Assembly: GCA_033032175.1 (NCBI GenBank)
Contig: CM065310.1
Coordinates: 4,340,001 to 4,404,000 of the forward strand
DNA length: 64,000 nucleotides
Source of the DNA: Saturnia japonica
Lineage: Eukaryota; Arthropoda; Insecta; Lepidoptera; Saturniidae
Direction of reading: 5' to 3'
Shown here one piece after another: positions 1 to 12,011 of the stretch. The position numbers were made by a program, and so were the translations under genes. A model generated the notes under the pieces. That model ran no database searches, had not been told where the DNA came from, and saw only the letters and a list, made by a program, of their open reading frames with translations. Each line of letters starts with the position of its first letter. Positions within the stretch are counted from its first letter, which is position 1.

Positions 1-345
1 TCAACAAATCTTTGTCATAGTATAGCTTATTGTGGCTTATTATAAGAGATAGGCATATGTTATCGTTAATTTTTTTTTAGATATACTAAGGAACAATATT
101 ATTGTAGAACATTGTATTTACGTCTCATTAATCATTACGCCAGCGCACGTGGATAAGGAGTTTGCGAGAGCAGGCTAGGTGAGACTTGTAGCCTAACATT
201 AGGTAGCCTAACATTAGGTAGCCTATAACATTCCTCGTGAGTTTGGCTAGCATATACAAAAAGTACTTATTTTTCGAATCCGACTGGTAGTTCCAGATAT
301 TAGCGTGTTTAAACAAACAAACAAAAAGCTTGTTATATTAGTTTA
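1..345. repeat. Interspersed repeat, tail of a retroelement-like family
   Basis: This stretch matches, with many substitutions, the segment at about 29745-30100 in DHTKD1 intron 9. Shared landmarks are the start (caacaaatctttgtca), cttattgtggcttatt, gttatcg, and acgccagcgcacgtgg. At 29477 the second copy continues into a longer element starting ctagctgtgccccacgg, the usual look of a lepidopteran RTE-type 3' tail. Here only the downstream part is in view. It lies immediately beyond the last visible Hsp70 exon, so it is either in an intron or marks where the gene was cut. Confidence 0.7.
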
Positions 346-3300
346 ATATTATAGATCACCGTTTTGCATCCAAACAAATATCCTTCTAGTTGATTTCTTG
401 CTTCGACCCTTTTCCTAACGGCATCGTCTTCAGACTTAAATTTTTCAGCGTCACTGAGCATTTTCTCAATGTCTTTCTTACTCAAACGTCCTTTGTCGTT
501 TGAGATTGTTATGTGCTCGGACCGTCCGGTGCTCTTGTCTTGTGCACTTACATTTAGAATACCGTTAGCATCGACGTCGAATGTCACCTACAACGAGTTA
601 CAATACATGATTCATTTCAACAAATGAATACAAAAGTTGTTTAAATAGAGGACAAATAAACCTCTATTTGTGGGACTCCTCTTGGAACTGGAGGTAGACC
701 AGAGAGATTAAAATTGCCCAGTAGATTGTTGTCTCGTGTCATAGCTCTTTCGCCTTCGTATATCTGAAATTCGAGAACGACTATATTTTAATATAACAAG
801 ATATGATAAGATATTTAAATAGGTTGCCAACAGAGTCAACATCCACACGTTATCAACCAAATAATGTGTACAGTACAATATTTTTGTTAAATGTGACTCT
901 AATTGTAGTCAACGACGGCATGCACTTAAATGCTATTAGGTACATTGTATATTTCTTATAATTAATATATTCAAACAGCTATAGAAAATAAAACGAATAA
1001 TAAGTAAAAACAAACATTGTTTACGAAAATTATTGGCAAGAAAAAAAAAATGTATATGGAAAACAATAATTTTGTTTATGCCCCACGAACAAGAATATGA
1101 TTTCAATATTATTATCAATCAGTATCGAAGAACATATCAACCTTATTTGTATTGTTTGTCATACAATAGTTAAGTATTATTAAGTTAAAAACAATAGAAC
1201 TAAATACCCACTTGAATTGTTACAGCAGGCTGATTATCTGCGTACGTTGTAAATATCTGCTTCTGAGCAGTCGGTATACGTGTATTTCTTTCAACAATTT
1301 TTGTCATGACTCCCCCAGCAGTTTCTATTCCAAGAGATAATGGAGTAACATCAACTAGAAGAACGTCTTGAATACGACTGTCTTTAGAACCGGTTAGGAT
1401 TGCCGCTTGGACAGCTGCTCCATACGCGACCGCTTCGTCTGGATTGATGGAAAGGTTTAGAGTTTTCCCACCGAAGAATTCCTAGAATATCATAGGATTA
1501 AGTTTAATTAATGACCATAGTATATTGCTGATAATGTCAGATAGTACACTTGAATACGTACTTGTAAAAGTCTTTGAATTTTGGGTATACGTGTAGAACC
1601 TCCGACCATAACTACGTCATGAATTTCTCTCGTATTCAATCCAGCATCTTTTAAAGCTCTTTCTACCGGACCAAGAGTTTGTCTGAATAAGTCTGAACAC
1701 AATTCTTCAAAGCGTGCTCTTGTAATTTTTGTATAAAAATCTATACCTTCATGTAGTGCATCTACTTCTAAGCTTGCTTCGGTGCTAGATGAAAGGGTTC
1801 TTTTAGCTCTTTCACAAGCAGTACGCAGTCTTCTTAATGATTTTGGATTTTCTGTTAAGTTTTTTTTAAACTTTCGTTCAAATTCCTGACTAAAGTGATC
1901 AACCATTCTACTGTCGAAATCTTCGCCACCAAGATGAGTGTCACCTGCGGTTGATCTAACTTCAAATAAAGAACCTTCAGCTATTTGAAGAACTGAAACA
2001 TCAAACGTACCGCCACCGAGGTCAAAGATCAATACGTTCTTATCACCTTTTAAATTTTTATCCAGGCCGTAAGCTAGTGCAGCTGCGGTTGGCTCATTAA
2101 TGATTCTTAAAACATTTAAAGCGGCAATCACCCCAGCATCTTTTGTTGCTTGACGCTGTGAGTCATTAAAATAGGCTGGCACAGTTATGACGGCATCTTT
2201 CACTGTCCCTCCAAGGTAAGTCTCAGCAGTCTCTTTCATTTTGGTCAAAATCATTGACGAGATTTCTTCGGGAGAAAATCTTTTCTTCTCCCCTTTGTAT
2301 TCGACTATTATTTTTGGATTGCCACTATCAGAGATTACTTGAAAAGGCCAATGTTTTATGTCCTGTTGAAGTTTTGGATCATTAAACTTCCGACCAATTA
2401 AACGTTTTGCGTCAAACACTGTATTTCGAGGATTCATTGCGACCTGAAATTGATATTATTCACGAATAATAAAAAGGTACCTAAGCTTTCTAAATATGAG
2501 TGTATTACTCGTAATTAGCGTGGTCACATTTTATCCTCACTCAGTATGCAACCTAACGTTTTAGATAATTATTCTTATTTTTTAATTATATTTATATCTA
2601 TACATTATTATTTAATATCTTTAGAATTTTATTATTTACATAATTTACTAAGCTTACTTCTTGTCTATTAACATTTGTATTATATACAAAATACATCAAA
2701 ACATTTAGGTATATCTCCATGCTCTACAAATGTATTTCCTGTTGTATGTCTGTAGTTATATCTAATAATACTGTTGTCTGTCACTCACGCATGAACGGTT
2801 TTATTTCAATACACATATCGACATTCTATTGTAGTTAAAGTAGGCCACGATAACGGTTCAACACAAAATAAAATATAAATCTTATAAAGATATTAAATGA
2901 TCCTTAGTACATTACTAATTATTTCGTTATATAATTATTACATTTTACAGTTTTATAAAGTTTCGTATAAACTTTTTGTTTCAATGTATTTTATCAAGGA
3001 CATATTAGTACAGAGAATATATTAAAATACTATTTGTTGTAAAATGTAAACCAAATAAATGTGCAAATAAGCTATTTGGCGCTATGACAGTGGCGAAGTG
3101 GAAGTAGCCCTGCTATTAAGCCGAGAGGCCGCGGGTTCTATGACTGATTTTGTGTGTTGAGCTTAATAATTGTCAGTTGTGTGTTTGGGTGTTAAATATC
3201 TATATGAAATTGAGTCCCCATGTTTATTTATTTTCTGATCCAACTTCATCAGAAGTAGTAGGTAACTCTATCCAATGGCTAGCAAAAAAATCGTTTTCTT

Positions 3301-4305
3301 TGGCCATAACAGAAAAGGTAAATATGTGGGGTGTGTAAGTTTTTTTCGTATTTTCTCTACATTTACCCACTTCTTTTATTACACACAATAAATTCTGCAA
3401 ATGTTTTATAGTAACATGGCAAATTTACGGTAGGTACTGTCCCTGATCATAAGCACAGTACAATCGAAACTCTATGGCAACCACCGAGAGATCGTCGACG
3501 GCCGTCGCTGTCACACCGGCCTGCAAGCCTCTCCGTAACTGCATATACATTGGCTGATCTTGAAACGCGACAAATCAAAAAAGTCACTGTGTATGGATTA
3601 TCACTACATGCATGGTGTTCGCGTCCCAGTCGGGTACACATTTCTGTACTCTATGTCCCTATTTCTCATATCTCTAATAACTGTGCGGCGGCGAGCTAGT
3701 TGTGCAGACACCATTTCTCCGCTCCGCTAACTCGCTCTGCATTAGTGGATTGGCAGCCAAATAGTTATGACCCGGAGCGGACCGCTTTTACCGCCCCACA
3801 TTGGTTAGTCTATCACTAATTGATCCCGGTTAGGATTGTAATCCTGTCTGAAGTTTGGTTTTAGATGAATACATCATCATCTCAGCCGAAAGACGTCCGT
3901 TACTAGACAAAGGCATCTGGACATAGTAACGGAGACAGCGTGATTAGACACACCACAAGGTGGACCGATGATCTGGTGAAGGTTGCGGGAACCCGCTGAA
4001 TGCTAACAGCGCTGGAGCGGTAATTGTGGTGATTATTGGGGAAGGGATATGTCCAGATGGATACGAGCTGCAGTAATTACTTATATTACTAAGACTTTAT
4101 TGCCTTAAGCTACTTCGGTTACACAAAGTATAGTTACCTGGTTTTTAGCAGCATCTCCGATTAGTCTTTCGGTGTCGGTGAAACTAACATAAGATGGGGT
4201 GGTCCTATTCCCTTGATCGTTGGCGATTATCTCCACCTTACCATGTTGGAATACGCCGACACAGGAGTAAGTGGTTCCCAGATCTATACCTACTGCTGGA
4301 GCCAT
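333..4305 (-). CDS. Hsp70/Hsc70-family chaperone, five exons visible, C-terminus not in window
   Basis: ATP-dependent cytosolic chaperone of the Hsp70 family. Coding exons (minus): 4138-4305, 1562-2443, 1212-1481, 662-763 and 587 down to 360 or to a stop at 333. All junctions are GT/AG and phase 0. The three family signatures are present: IDLGTTYS (residues about 7-14), [13 protein letters not shown] (about 195-207) and [13 protein letters not shown] (about 334-346). The substrate-binding domain runs through [21 protein letters not shown] and [10 protein letters not shown]. The last exon reads to EGYLFGCKT and then leaves the family pattern, ending after 11 codons. A possible donor lies at 359/358, giving 550 codons against about 640-650 in family members, so some 95 residues of lid and tail are unaccounted for. 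There is no N-terminal signal, which fits a cytosolic form. Many introns suggest a cognate or divergent member; inducible Hsp70 genes are usually intronless. Intron 1 (2444-4137) holds repeats. Confidence 0.9.
3080..3335 (+). repeat. tRNA-derived SINE fragment, family A
   Basis: It has the block cgagaggccgcgggttc (a B-box-like tRNA promoter remnant) followed by an AT-rich body with gagtcccca. The same family recurs at 8478-8690, where gccgcgggttcgatccccgc is better preserved. No cloverleaf can be folded, so this is a SINE and not a tRNA gene. It lies in intron 1 of the Hsp70 gene. Confidence 0.6.
3540..3680. repeat. Short interspersed repeat (gctgatct..gaaacgcgacaaa family)
   Basis: The core ttggctgatcttgaaacgcgacaaatc recurs, diverged, at about 34597-34670 (intron of DHTKD1) and about 40855-40895. 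All are fragments with no reading frame worth calling. The class is unknown. Confidence 0.45.
3850..4085 (+). pseudogene. Relic of RTE-type retrotransposon pol C-terminus
   Basis: Translating the plus strand around 3945-3990 gives [15 protein letters not shown], the well-known tail of lepidopteran RTE-like reverse transcriptases (consensus [13 protein letters not shown]). The frame breaks soon after. It ends with the usual aattgtggtgattattggggaagg context. It is a dead fragment in Hsp70 intron 1. Confidence 0.65.
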
Positions 4306-4455
4306 CGTAGTTTTCTAAATACTACAATGATATGTACAACTATTTATATATTATGTAAAATTTTTGCAGATTTTTTATGAGGTAGCAAAAGATATATGCC
4401 TATCTTTATTTCGTAAACATGAAACTTGTTACAAGATATTAGTAAAACTTTTTTT

Positions 4456-4699
4456 TGACGGCTGCGAAAAAGGAGGGTTATTTTTTTTGAGCGTATTTAT
4501 GTATAATGTATGTCTATTTCTTTGACACGCTCTGTAACATAAAAGGATTGATGGATTTTAGCATACGAGGTGTCGTTAGATTCTTCTTAATCGTGGAAGT
4601 GAAATAGGCTATGTACCTAATATTTAAGTACTACGTCTGGGAATCAAATAAAAAGCAAAAAAATATTTTTTTTACTAGTGTTTTTGTTGCAGTCGGGTT
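4456..4699 (+). mobile_element. MITE, family with ACCCGACTGC terminal inverted repeats (diverged copy)
   Basis: Non-autonomous DNA element of roughly 200-250 bp. Its ends are gacggctgcg and gcagtcggg, a decayed form of the perfect 10-bp inverted pair in the copy at 25814-26029. The interior landmarks are shared by all copies: gcgaaaaaggagggtta, ctatttctttg, cacgctctgta, ttttagcatacgag and caaataaaaagcaaa. Other copies lie at 11776-11977, 16103-16304, 25814-26029, 34991-35232 and 50807-51017. Confidence 0.75.
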
Positions 4700-5539
4700 T
4701 TTTGTTTCCTTTTAAATAATTTATTTATAAAATATACTTACAGCTGATAGGTATAGATATAAAAATACGTCGTACCTACTTATCTTTAAATTTATTTGAA
4801 CTAAAACACAAATCTATAAAATAAATAATCTCCATAGCGATCTTTTCCATGTCAGATTGTTTATTCTAATGAATTTATTTAAATATTATGTAAACACAAT
4901 AAAAATAATTCTATACAATCCCAAAATAAGAAGGTGCGTCTCGTCTTTGACTAATTAATAGGAAGGTACCTATTATCTACTACACTTCATATTATTCTAA
5001 AAGGATTACTGAATTTATAAAAATCAATTTTTTTTAGACACATTGTTTAAAATAGTAAAGTAATTAGTTATAAAAATTGTGATGAAATTCAAAAATCAAT
5101 TTTATAAATAAGAGAAATTTTAAAATTGCAGTGAAACAAATCTTACATGAATGTTGGAGTAACTGTCTCCTGCCGCTGATTTGTTTGAAAAGCCGCAGTA
5201 GTGTGGCAGAGTGCGGCATCGCATGACAATTATGTATATTGTATAATAAAAAAAATGTCTTTCTGTATGCTAATTTCGTTGTTCCTACTGTTTTCCCTGA
5301 GTTAGGACTGTAGATATTGATTTCCATATTTAAGGAAAGAAAGTACTAAAAATTACAATGTATGTAATTAAATTAATATTTTAAAATAAACATTTTGATT
5401 TCTCTTATTGCAAAATTTTTATATATGATATCAATCTAATTAAATATCGTGATAAATTTAGATCATGAAAGTAAATTTTATGGCGTTCTTAATGTCAAAC
5501 TAATACTGTTTTTATATACTACTACGGTGGTAAACAAGC

Positions 5540-5800
5540 TTGCAGTCCGCCTATATGGTAAGCAGTCATCGCAGCTTATGAACAATTTCAGCACTAGTAG
5601 AATCACATGCGCGTTGCCGACCCTTTAAAAACTTATTCCGATCCCCTTTGAAGAACCCTATATTGTAGTCCCCTGGAAAACCCTCAGCAGAGTTAATTCC
5701 ATATTGGGAGTGTTTTTGGGAGGAAACTTCTCTGTTACGGACTGTCCGCGACCATTTTCGCCTCCAAAGTGTGAGGATGAACTGCCTGCCAATGGCGAGC
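5540..5800 (-). repeat. Interspersed repeat related to 23565-23760
   Basis: It shares with 23565-23760 the order ggtaa..cggtca/cagtca, gcgcgttgccgaccctt, aaaacttattc, gtagtcccctgg and a gggag(t)gtt-type tail. On the minus strand the frame reads KHSQYGINSAEGFPGDYN, a peptide that recurs in moth and butterfly genomes as repeat-derived sequence. I regard it as a transposon fragment, class unknown. Confidence 0.55.
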
Positions 5801-6504
5801 AATGCGATGGTGGAAACTGTGGAAAGACTGGAAAGTGGCCGCAGATGTCATATCGAACAATTCTCGGAATTCAACCCACTTAACCTATAAACGGTGAAAT
5901 TGTCCAAAAAAGTTGTAGGACCATTTAATATATATTTAACAGCTTGTAAATAATTGCAAGAGTACCTAAATTGAAATAATACTAAATTGAAAATACAGCG
6001 ATATACGAGTTATGTTTAAATCTGAGAACGTAATGCAACAATGATCATCGATTTCCAATACGCAGTTTTATAGACTTGGGTAGTAGTACCTACATATTTT
6101 TATTTAGCACACTGAGCACATCTTCTCGTGTATATATAGCATACCTATGTGACTGTAATCTTTCTTGCATTTTGTGACAAAGTTTAACAGTAGAACGGTG
6201 TTTTTAATAAGTTTGTAGATTATCGGTAAAAGTATCGTCTAGTTTGTAGAAAATTTATTCTTCAAACTAGTCTAATATTATTATAGATATGTATTTTGCA
6301 ATAGCATTGGTTAAAAAGTTGAATATTATTATTAGAATGCCAAACAATTAACTGAATCGAAGATAGGTGCGGGCTGAACTTTTTTCTTTTTGTATTCCTC
6401 TATGTAGAACTGTAAAAATCTATAGTATTAATTAGGATAATAATAATAATAGTTGGTTGAGACGTTTATATACGTGTCAGTCTTTCGATTTTGTTTAGGC
6501 TTAA

Positions 6505-6836
6505 GGGCTTCACTAGCTAATAGTTGGCCGGCAGTCTTTCGTCTGATTAGTCGGCCTTCCGTCCAAGGTCAGTATAATCCACTCATTAAGCGGCTGCCGG
6601 AAGGCGATAGTCGGCAGTTTAACACTACAGCAGATCGTCAGTTCATACAGTGCACCGGTAATTGCAAGTGTGTTTGATTTGGTCTTGAGGTTACGGACTG
6701 TCTGGCCGATACCAGCCGACTGAGACTCGGGGCCACATATTCGCAGAGTCCAAAAATATAAAAGAATCTGTGTGTGACCTATTACGATTAACTGCCAGGC
6801 TAATATCTACCGGCCAACGGTTGGCCAGTGGGGCCT
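6505..6836. mobile_element. Candidate MITE with TTAA-like target site
   Basis: The left end (agggcttcactagc..gttggccggcag) and the right end read in reverse (aaggccccactggcc..gttggccggtag) form an imperfect terminal inverted repeat of about 30 bp. The left flank is TTAA (6501-6504) and the right flank is TTTA/TTAG, consistent with a decayed 4-bp TTAA duplication as used by piggyBac-type transposases. The interior is GC-richer than its surroundings and has no transposase. The superfamily is inference. Confidence 0.5.
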
Positions 6837-8477
6837 TTAGAAGTGAATGAAATAGAAATAACTACAAAGTTATAATTATCTGGAGAAAGTGAAAGAGGCT
6901 TATAATAACAGTGATATCCCTTTAAGTAAATGACATGGTGAAATAGATTGATAGGTAATTGCTAAATTATAGTAATATATCTAAACAGTGACGTAATAAG
7001 TCTGTAGGAGGTCCGACGGCGTAAATAAATGCGGTGCCCAGCATTGTTACCAGAGGACATGAGATGACCGTCTCCCTCGCTTTCTTCCCAAAACTAACAG
7101 TTTAAAAATAAAAACATAAGAAAATAAAATGATATTCTTGAGCTTCAAAGACGTTCTTTTTAAACAACTCTTTGGTAACTGGGGCTTAAAATGGTCTAAA
7201 CTTTGGCTCTAAGAGACCTCCAAATCTCTAAAGATCACGGTGCGTCGCCCACTCCACTCCCTTCCCAAGCCCGCTGTTTGAAAGTGTATACTAAATAATA
7301 AATCTTTTTTATAAAACTTTTAAACGTAACTTCAGCAACTGTCCAAAGTTTAGTTAAGTAACAAACAAGTTCCTTAAACTGCTTAATTAAAACTTATCCA
7401 ACGCCCCGATTATGTCACAGGGTTTAAACGTTTGTAGATAAAAGATTCTTGCGAAAAGTTACGGATTGATCAAACATTTTGAAACACTTTTTATTTTCGT
7501 ATTATAATCTGATAATAAAGTCTTAGATTAATGATTATTCTCCGCTGTTGGAGCGCATCGAAAACTAATTATTAATCTACGAATGTTCAAAATTTAATTT
7601 ATGTAATTATAGTATATTAAACTATAAATAAGATCGACCTCTGGATATTTAAATCTGTTATTGTAATCAGTTTACAACTATATTAACAGCCGAAGTGTCA
7701 GCTATCCGTAAAAAAACGGACGAAGAAAATAAATTTATCGTCCGCCTAATTTTATTTTATTCATCAGACAAAAGTTAGGTTCAACTTTAGATCGTTGTTT
7801 AGTCTATTACGCACTTCAAATTAATTTATTATTTTGTGCCGTTTTGAGGTTAATGTGTATGAGCTATTTTTATTTTTTCGTTGTAGCGTTGCAGTAGCCG
7901 ACGAGACCCAGAAAAAAGTAATTATATAATACAACTCCTAGACAGACATAGCTTCAAAATTTCATCGACAGAATACATAGTATTTTTTTTTAAATACCTA
8001 ATGATATTATTACCTATGTAAATATTATCTATTATCGAACGAATAATTACATATTATTGCTCGAAGTTTTAGCCTGGTAGACCCGGTCTAGTCCTGAGCC
8101 GAGCTGGTCTGTGTAACCAGGCCGAAACCGTTTTCCCAAATCTGCGTGTACAAAACGCTATTTATAATAAATAATATTATGTAACGAATACAAACCTGAA
8201 ATTTCTTTCGAATATATTCGCTATACACGTTCATTTTGTTCTATGTATTATTATTTTACATTTTTCTGAATTTTTTAATTAATCTTTGATTATTACAATG
8301 TATTTTTTGTAATGATTTGACTGACGTAAGCTTTAAAAATAGAAATCATCTACAAATCTTTGACTATTATGTCAGTATGTAGGTTCGTGATATAAACAGA
8401 AACTAACATTTGTACACGATTTCCACGTGAATAAAAATTTATATATTGTGAAGTAGTTGGGTATTTTTCACTTGACA

Positions 8478-8690
8478 GGCCTCGTGACCCTACTATTGAG
8501 TCGAGAGGCCGCGGGTTCGATCCCCGCAAATGACTAACATTTGTGTAATGAGTGTAATTGTCAATTTTATCCTGGGTGTTAATTTATTAATATAATATAT
8601 GTGTATCAACTGTTTAGTTTGGAATTAAATGGCCGTGTGTGAAATTGTGTCCAAATATCCATAAAGTCAATTTGTGGGTGTATATAAAAA
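8478..8690 (+). repeat. tRNA-derived SINE, family A
   Basis: It contains gtcgagaggccgcgggttcg and gatccccgc, a B-box-like sequence, then gactaacatttgtgtaatgag, ggaattaaatggccgtg and gtgtccaaatatcc. It is related to 3080-3335. It sits just left of the start of the 4.1-kb tandem duplication at 8741. Confidence 0.6.
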
Positions 8691-9558
8691 GTAAGGCATC
8701 TTTAACATCTCTGTCTGTTTATATTTGATTGTATTTATGGATTACGGTTCCAATTGGGACTGAAAATAAGACACAACGTTTGGTTATATTTCGATGGTCA
8801 ATTTTTGGTATATAATTTTTAATTAATATACCCATTAATGTTCATAAATAATTTAATATATAGCATTCTATAATTATTAAGATATTTTAATGTCTTAGAT
8901 ATAGAGGAATGTATATAAAGGCAGACTTTAAATAAAGACAATTTATTTAGAGATGAATAAGAGAAAAATCAGCTACAATATGCAAATAGAAATATATAAT
9001 ATTTAATTCAGTAAAAAGGTAAAGGTAAAAGTAGGTACAGGGAGGTGAGGGTTCGAGGTAGTCCCTATATGAAGGAAGTGTGAAAACAAATAGTTTTGAG
9101 ATTTTTTTTTCAGTTTTTAGGTTATGTCTATCTAGGAATTGTATATAAATTTTCAATGAATAATTATTTGTTTCTACACAATAATTGTTTAAAAAATAAC
9201 AAAAAAAATTTATGAACTTTCATATCATTGTACTTTTGTATTTTTAAAGAAAATAATTACATCTTCGGAAGTTTTTACATGTGAATCAAAAGTGAACTTT
9301 ACGTAAACTTCTTAAAAGTGACATGATTTACAATAAATGCGATATTAAAAATACAATTTTTTTAAAACTATATTTTATTTCTGCAGTGTGAAAATTTATA
9401 TTTAGCCTAATTATAGAGTGATCTAACTGTAAAAAAATTTAGAGTCTGAACTCGAAGATAACGATTCTAAAGCTGACCCCAAAGTTATATTTATGATCAG
9501 CTAAATGATGATTGGGGATTAGAATAACAACCAACTCTAATGGAAGTTCTCTCTTCTT

Positions 9559-10926
9559 CTATCGTTTCCCTTTCTTTTTCTTCTTATTAAAGTCTGGAGG
9601 GTGAAATCCTCTAGCTTGCAGTAGCTCCTGAACATTGTGACAAGCGTAGTAAACATTGTCCATTGCTGCATCTGTCAGCATATCTACGTTACATCTGCTT
9701 TTTGATTTACCTTTCTTCGATCGCGTAGCACCTTTCTTTGATTTTTTCTTGTCACCTTAAAAACCATTGCTTGAGATTTTTTTTTTTAAATTGATATTAA
9801 TTCATACTCTACCATATAAGGCACATTGTGTTATATTATATGTAATAATTCCTAAACTACAATAGTTAATAATTACAGTAACGAAGATAAACGTTTGGGT
9901 TTTGGCTTCAGCAGTTTTATCCATAAGTATGTATGAGTTGCGCTTTTCCTGCGGCTTCCTTCGCGTCATAGTTATGTCCTATATTAAAAATCAGTTTTCA
10001 TAGATATACTTTCAAAAATGACAGATTTTGATACAAGTTTTCATTACCGTTTTCACCACCTTAGGTGCCGAATTTCCAAAAATCCTTCTTTAGTGTTCAC
10101 CTACAGTGTAAAAAGAATTCGCATGCAAATTTTTATGGTCCTAGTCCAAGTAGTTTCGGCTGTGCGTTTATATGTCAGTCAGTCAGTTAATCCTTTTATA
10201 CTTTTATATACATAGACTAACTGTACCAGCGGCTTCGCTCACGTGGACTACAGAGTGCCATCGATCGGGCAAGTGCGCGAATTTTGCTCTCCCAGTTTCG
10301 GCTATTTTAAAGACAAAAATGCTTATTGTGGGTTTTTTATTGCATCTTTTTGATGTCTATAATTATGTAGTACATCAATTTGTTATATATCTTGTGGTTT
10401 ACTCAGTGTAAGTCATTTAAGCGCCCGAATTGATTCACTATGACCAGGAATTTTTTATTTGTGCGGAACCCTAATTCTTTTTCCAAAATAAAAGTAGTCT
10501 AAGTTACTCCCTATAACATCAGATATCTACCAGTGAAAGTCTCGATAAAATCGGTCCAACCGTTTCGGAGATTACCCGGAACAAACAGACAGACAGAAGG
10601 ACTGACAGACAAACAAAAATTTAAAAAATGAGTTTTTATCATAATACGTACTTTCATATGCATTTAGTAAAAGTTATTATTTTGACATTACACGAGACGC
10701 TTTAATTTTATTAGTTGTATAGATTACATAGGTATCATTTTCTTAAATTTATTATTACTTTTATAGTTAGAACTTTAGGTTCCTAGTTTTCGCAATTAAA
10801 TTAATTCGTGAATATAAAGATAAAATATAATAAAAAAATTAATAATGCAATTAACAATAAACGCAAAATCTTACCTTCTTCTTTGTCTTTCTTTTCTTTT
10901 TTCTTTCCTTTACCTTTACCACCCAT
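9559..10926 (-). CDS. Smkr1: Small lysine-rich protein 1 (SMKR1) homologue, copy 1
   Basis: Two exons: 10875-10926 (MGGKGKGKKKEKK.. start) and 9559-9755, with intron 9756-10874 (donor gtaagat, acceptor tttttaag). They splice in phase 1 to an 82-residue protein. A very lysine-rich head (residues 1-38) is followed by a conserved core VDMLTDAAMDNVYYACHNV and LLQARGFHPP, then a basic tail NKKKKKGKR. The core pattern (VD-L--AAM-N-YY--HNV----L--RGFH) agrees with my memory of vertebrate SMKR1, a protein of about 65 residues with the same head-core-tail layout. Its function is poorly known; I recall expression in ciliated tissue and testis, but I am not sure. No signal peptide or membrane segment is seen. 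It lies head to tail with the DHTKD1 terminal exons. An alternative is another small basic nuclear protein, but the core match makes that less likely. Confidence 0.82.
9943..10195. repeat. Interspersed repeat in SMKR1 intron (copies at 14205-14510 and 57063-57300)
   Basis: The shared string is gcttttcctgcggcttccttcgc, then tcatagttatgt, ttcaaaaatgac, tttcaccacctta, aatttccaaaaatcctt and gcatgcaaatttttatggtcct. The copy at 57063-57300, downstream of the channel gene's ninth exon, shows it is a dispersed family and not part of the gene. Confidence 0.65.
10205..10720 (+). repeat. RTE-type retroelement 3' tail in SMKR1 intron
   Basis: It starts ctaactgtaccagcggcttcgctcacg and carries gaccaggaattttttatttgtgcgg, agtgaaagtctcgataaaatcgg and gtttcggagattacccgg, followed by cagacagacag. 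This is the stereotyped tail of a lepidopteran RTE-like family. The second block has it at 14525-15015 and an independent copy lies at 25090-25600. Confidence 0.65.
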
Positions 10927-11775
10927 GATTCAATTACGAAATCTCCATTGATAAGCTTAGTTACTCAAGTTATTGTTACCGTGGTAACTTACGGTGGAAT
11001 CTATTGATTAAACGCTTGAAAGTTGTATGCGACGTATTTCTAGGTATATATTACTGAAGTTTATATTAATATTATTATGAAAGTTATTAATATTTGGAAT
11101 TGCATCACATTTTCATATTATGTTTTGTACAAAGTTAATCTTAATGCCATAATTTTGTTCTGACTTGACTAGATTCTTAGGTATTATATAAAATTGTTTT
11201 AATACACCGTTTTGAAATAGATAAAAAGTTGTTTGTGACGGGGAAGACTTAACAGACTTGTTATTATTGTAAGCTATTGTCCTGTGAGGTTAGTAATATT
11301 TTTGGTTATCTGAGATATCTGATATATATGAGAAAGCTTGAGTAAATATTCTCAATCACTAACTTAGGTAACCTACAGAGTTACGTATTTGAAACCTATT
11401 TGGCGTAGCCGCGTACGTCTATACTATAGCTAAACCCTACAATTTACAGGTCATAATACTAGCTGTTTATGTTTAACTAACGACTTTTTAATAAATTAAT
11501 TAACATCCTCGAACGTTAAGTATTTAACAGTGTAAAGGGAGTTTTTTTAGTTTATTAAAACGGAGAAGATTCGAGAGATAATCAAATTTATTACTTAACA
11601 AATTATAGCGAAGATCTAAAATTTTTATTACTAACATAACTATGCTAAATGTTCTATTTGCCCTCTAGAATTGTAGGTTGTACTTAGATTCCACCGTTGA
11701 CCTATTCCCAGGAATTGTTATAGGCTCAAATAAGTTTCGTTAACTTCCTCGCCTACCCTTGCTTGATGTATTAAT

Positions 11776-11977
11776 GACAAAAATTTTTTTGCTTTTTATT
11801 TGAATTCCAGATGCCGTAGTAAAATATTATATAGCCTATGTCACTCTCATAATTACGGCGAATTTAACGAGACCTCGTATGCTAAAATCCACCAAACCGT
11901 TTAGGCTACATAGCGTCCCAAAGAAATAGACATACATACATACGATCAAATACATAACTCCTATTTCGCAATCGGGT
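11776..11977 (-). mobile_element. MITE copy (ACCCGACTGC family) at the 3' end of the duplicated DHTKD1 exons
   Basis: It is the same family as 25814-26029 in reverse orientation: ctttttatttgaattccag, tatagcctatgtca, cctcgtatgctaaaatcca, ctacatagcgtcccaaagaaatagac and tttcgcaatcgggt. It starts about 15 bp past the AATAAA that follows the DHTKD1 stop codon, so it bounds the 3' UTR. Confidence 0.75.
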
Positions 11978-12011
11978 AAAATATGCACATATTTTATTAA
12001 AAACAATTGAT

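Larger units (their letters stand above)
4700..8477. other. Intergenic DNA between the Hsp70 and SMKR1 genes, repeats only
   Basis: No exon is recognisable on either strand. 5540-5800 is an interspersed repeat, 6505-6836 a possible TTAA-type MITE, and 8072-8121 an imperfect inverted repeat (gcctggt..accaggc). The short frames within 5064-5802 and 6453-6677 have no recognisable domain and lie in repeats. I see nothing else in the rest. Confidence 0.6.

Noticed and set aside
128..316. 62-codon minus frame near the left edge
   Set aside because: Lies in the repeat shared with 29745-30100 and has no domain.
8478..8560. Possible tRNA gene because of gccgcgggttcgatcccc
   Set aside because: No acceptor stem or cloverleaf can be formed and the sequence recurs at 3080; it is a tRNA-derived SINE.
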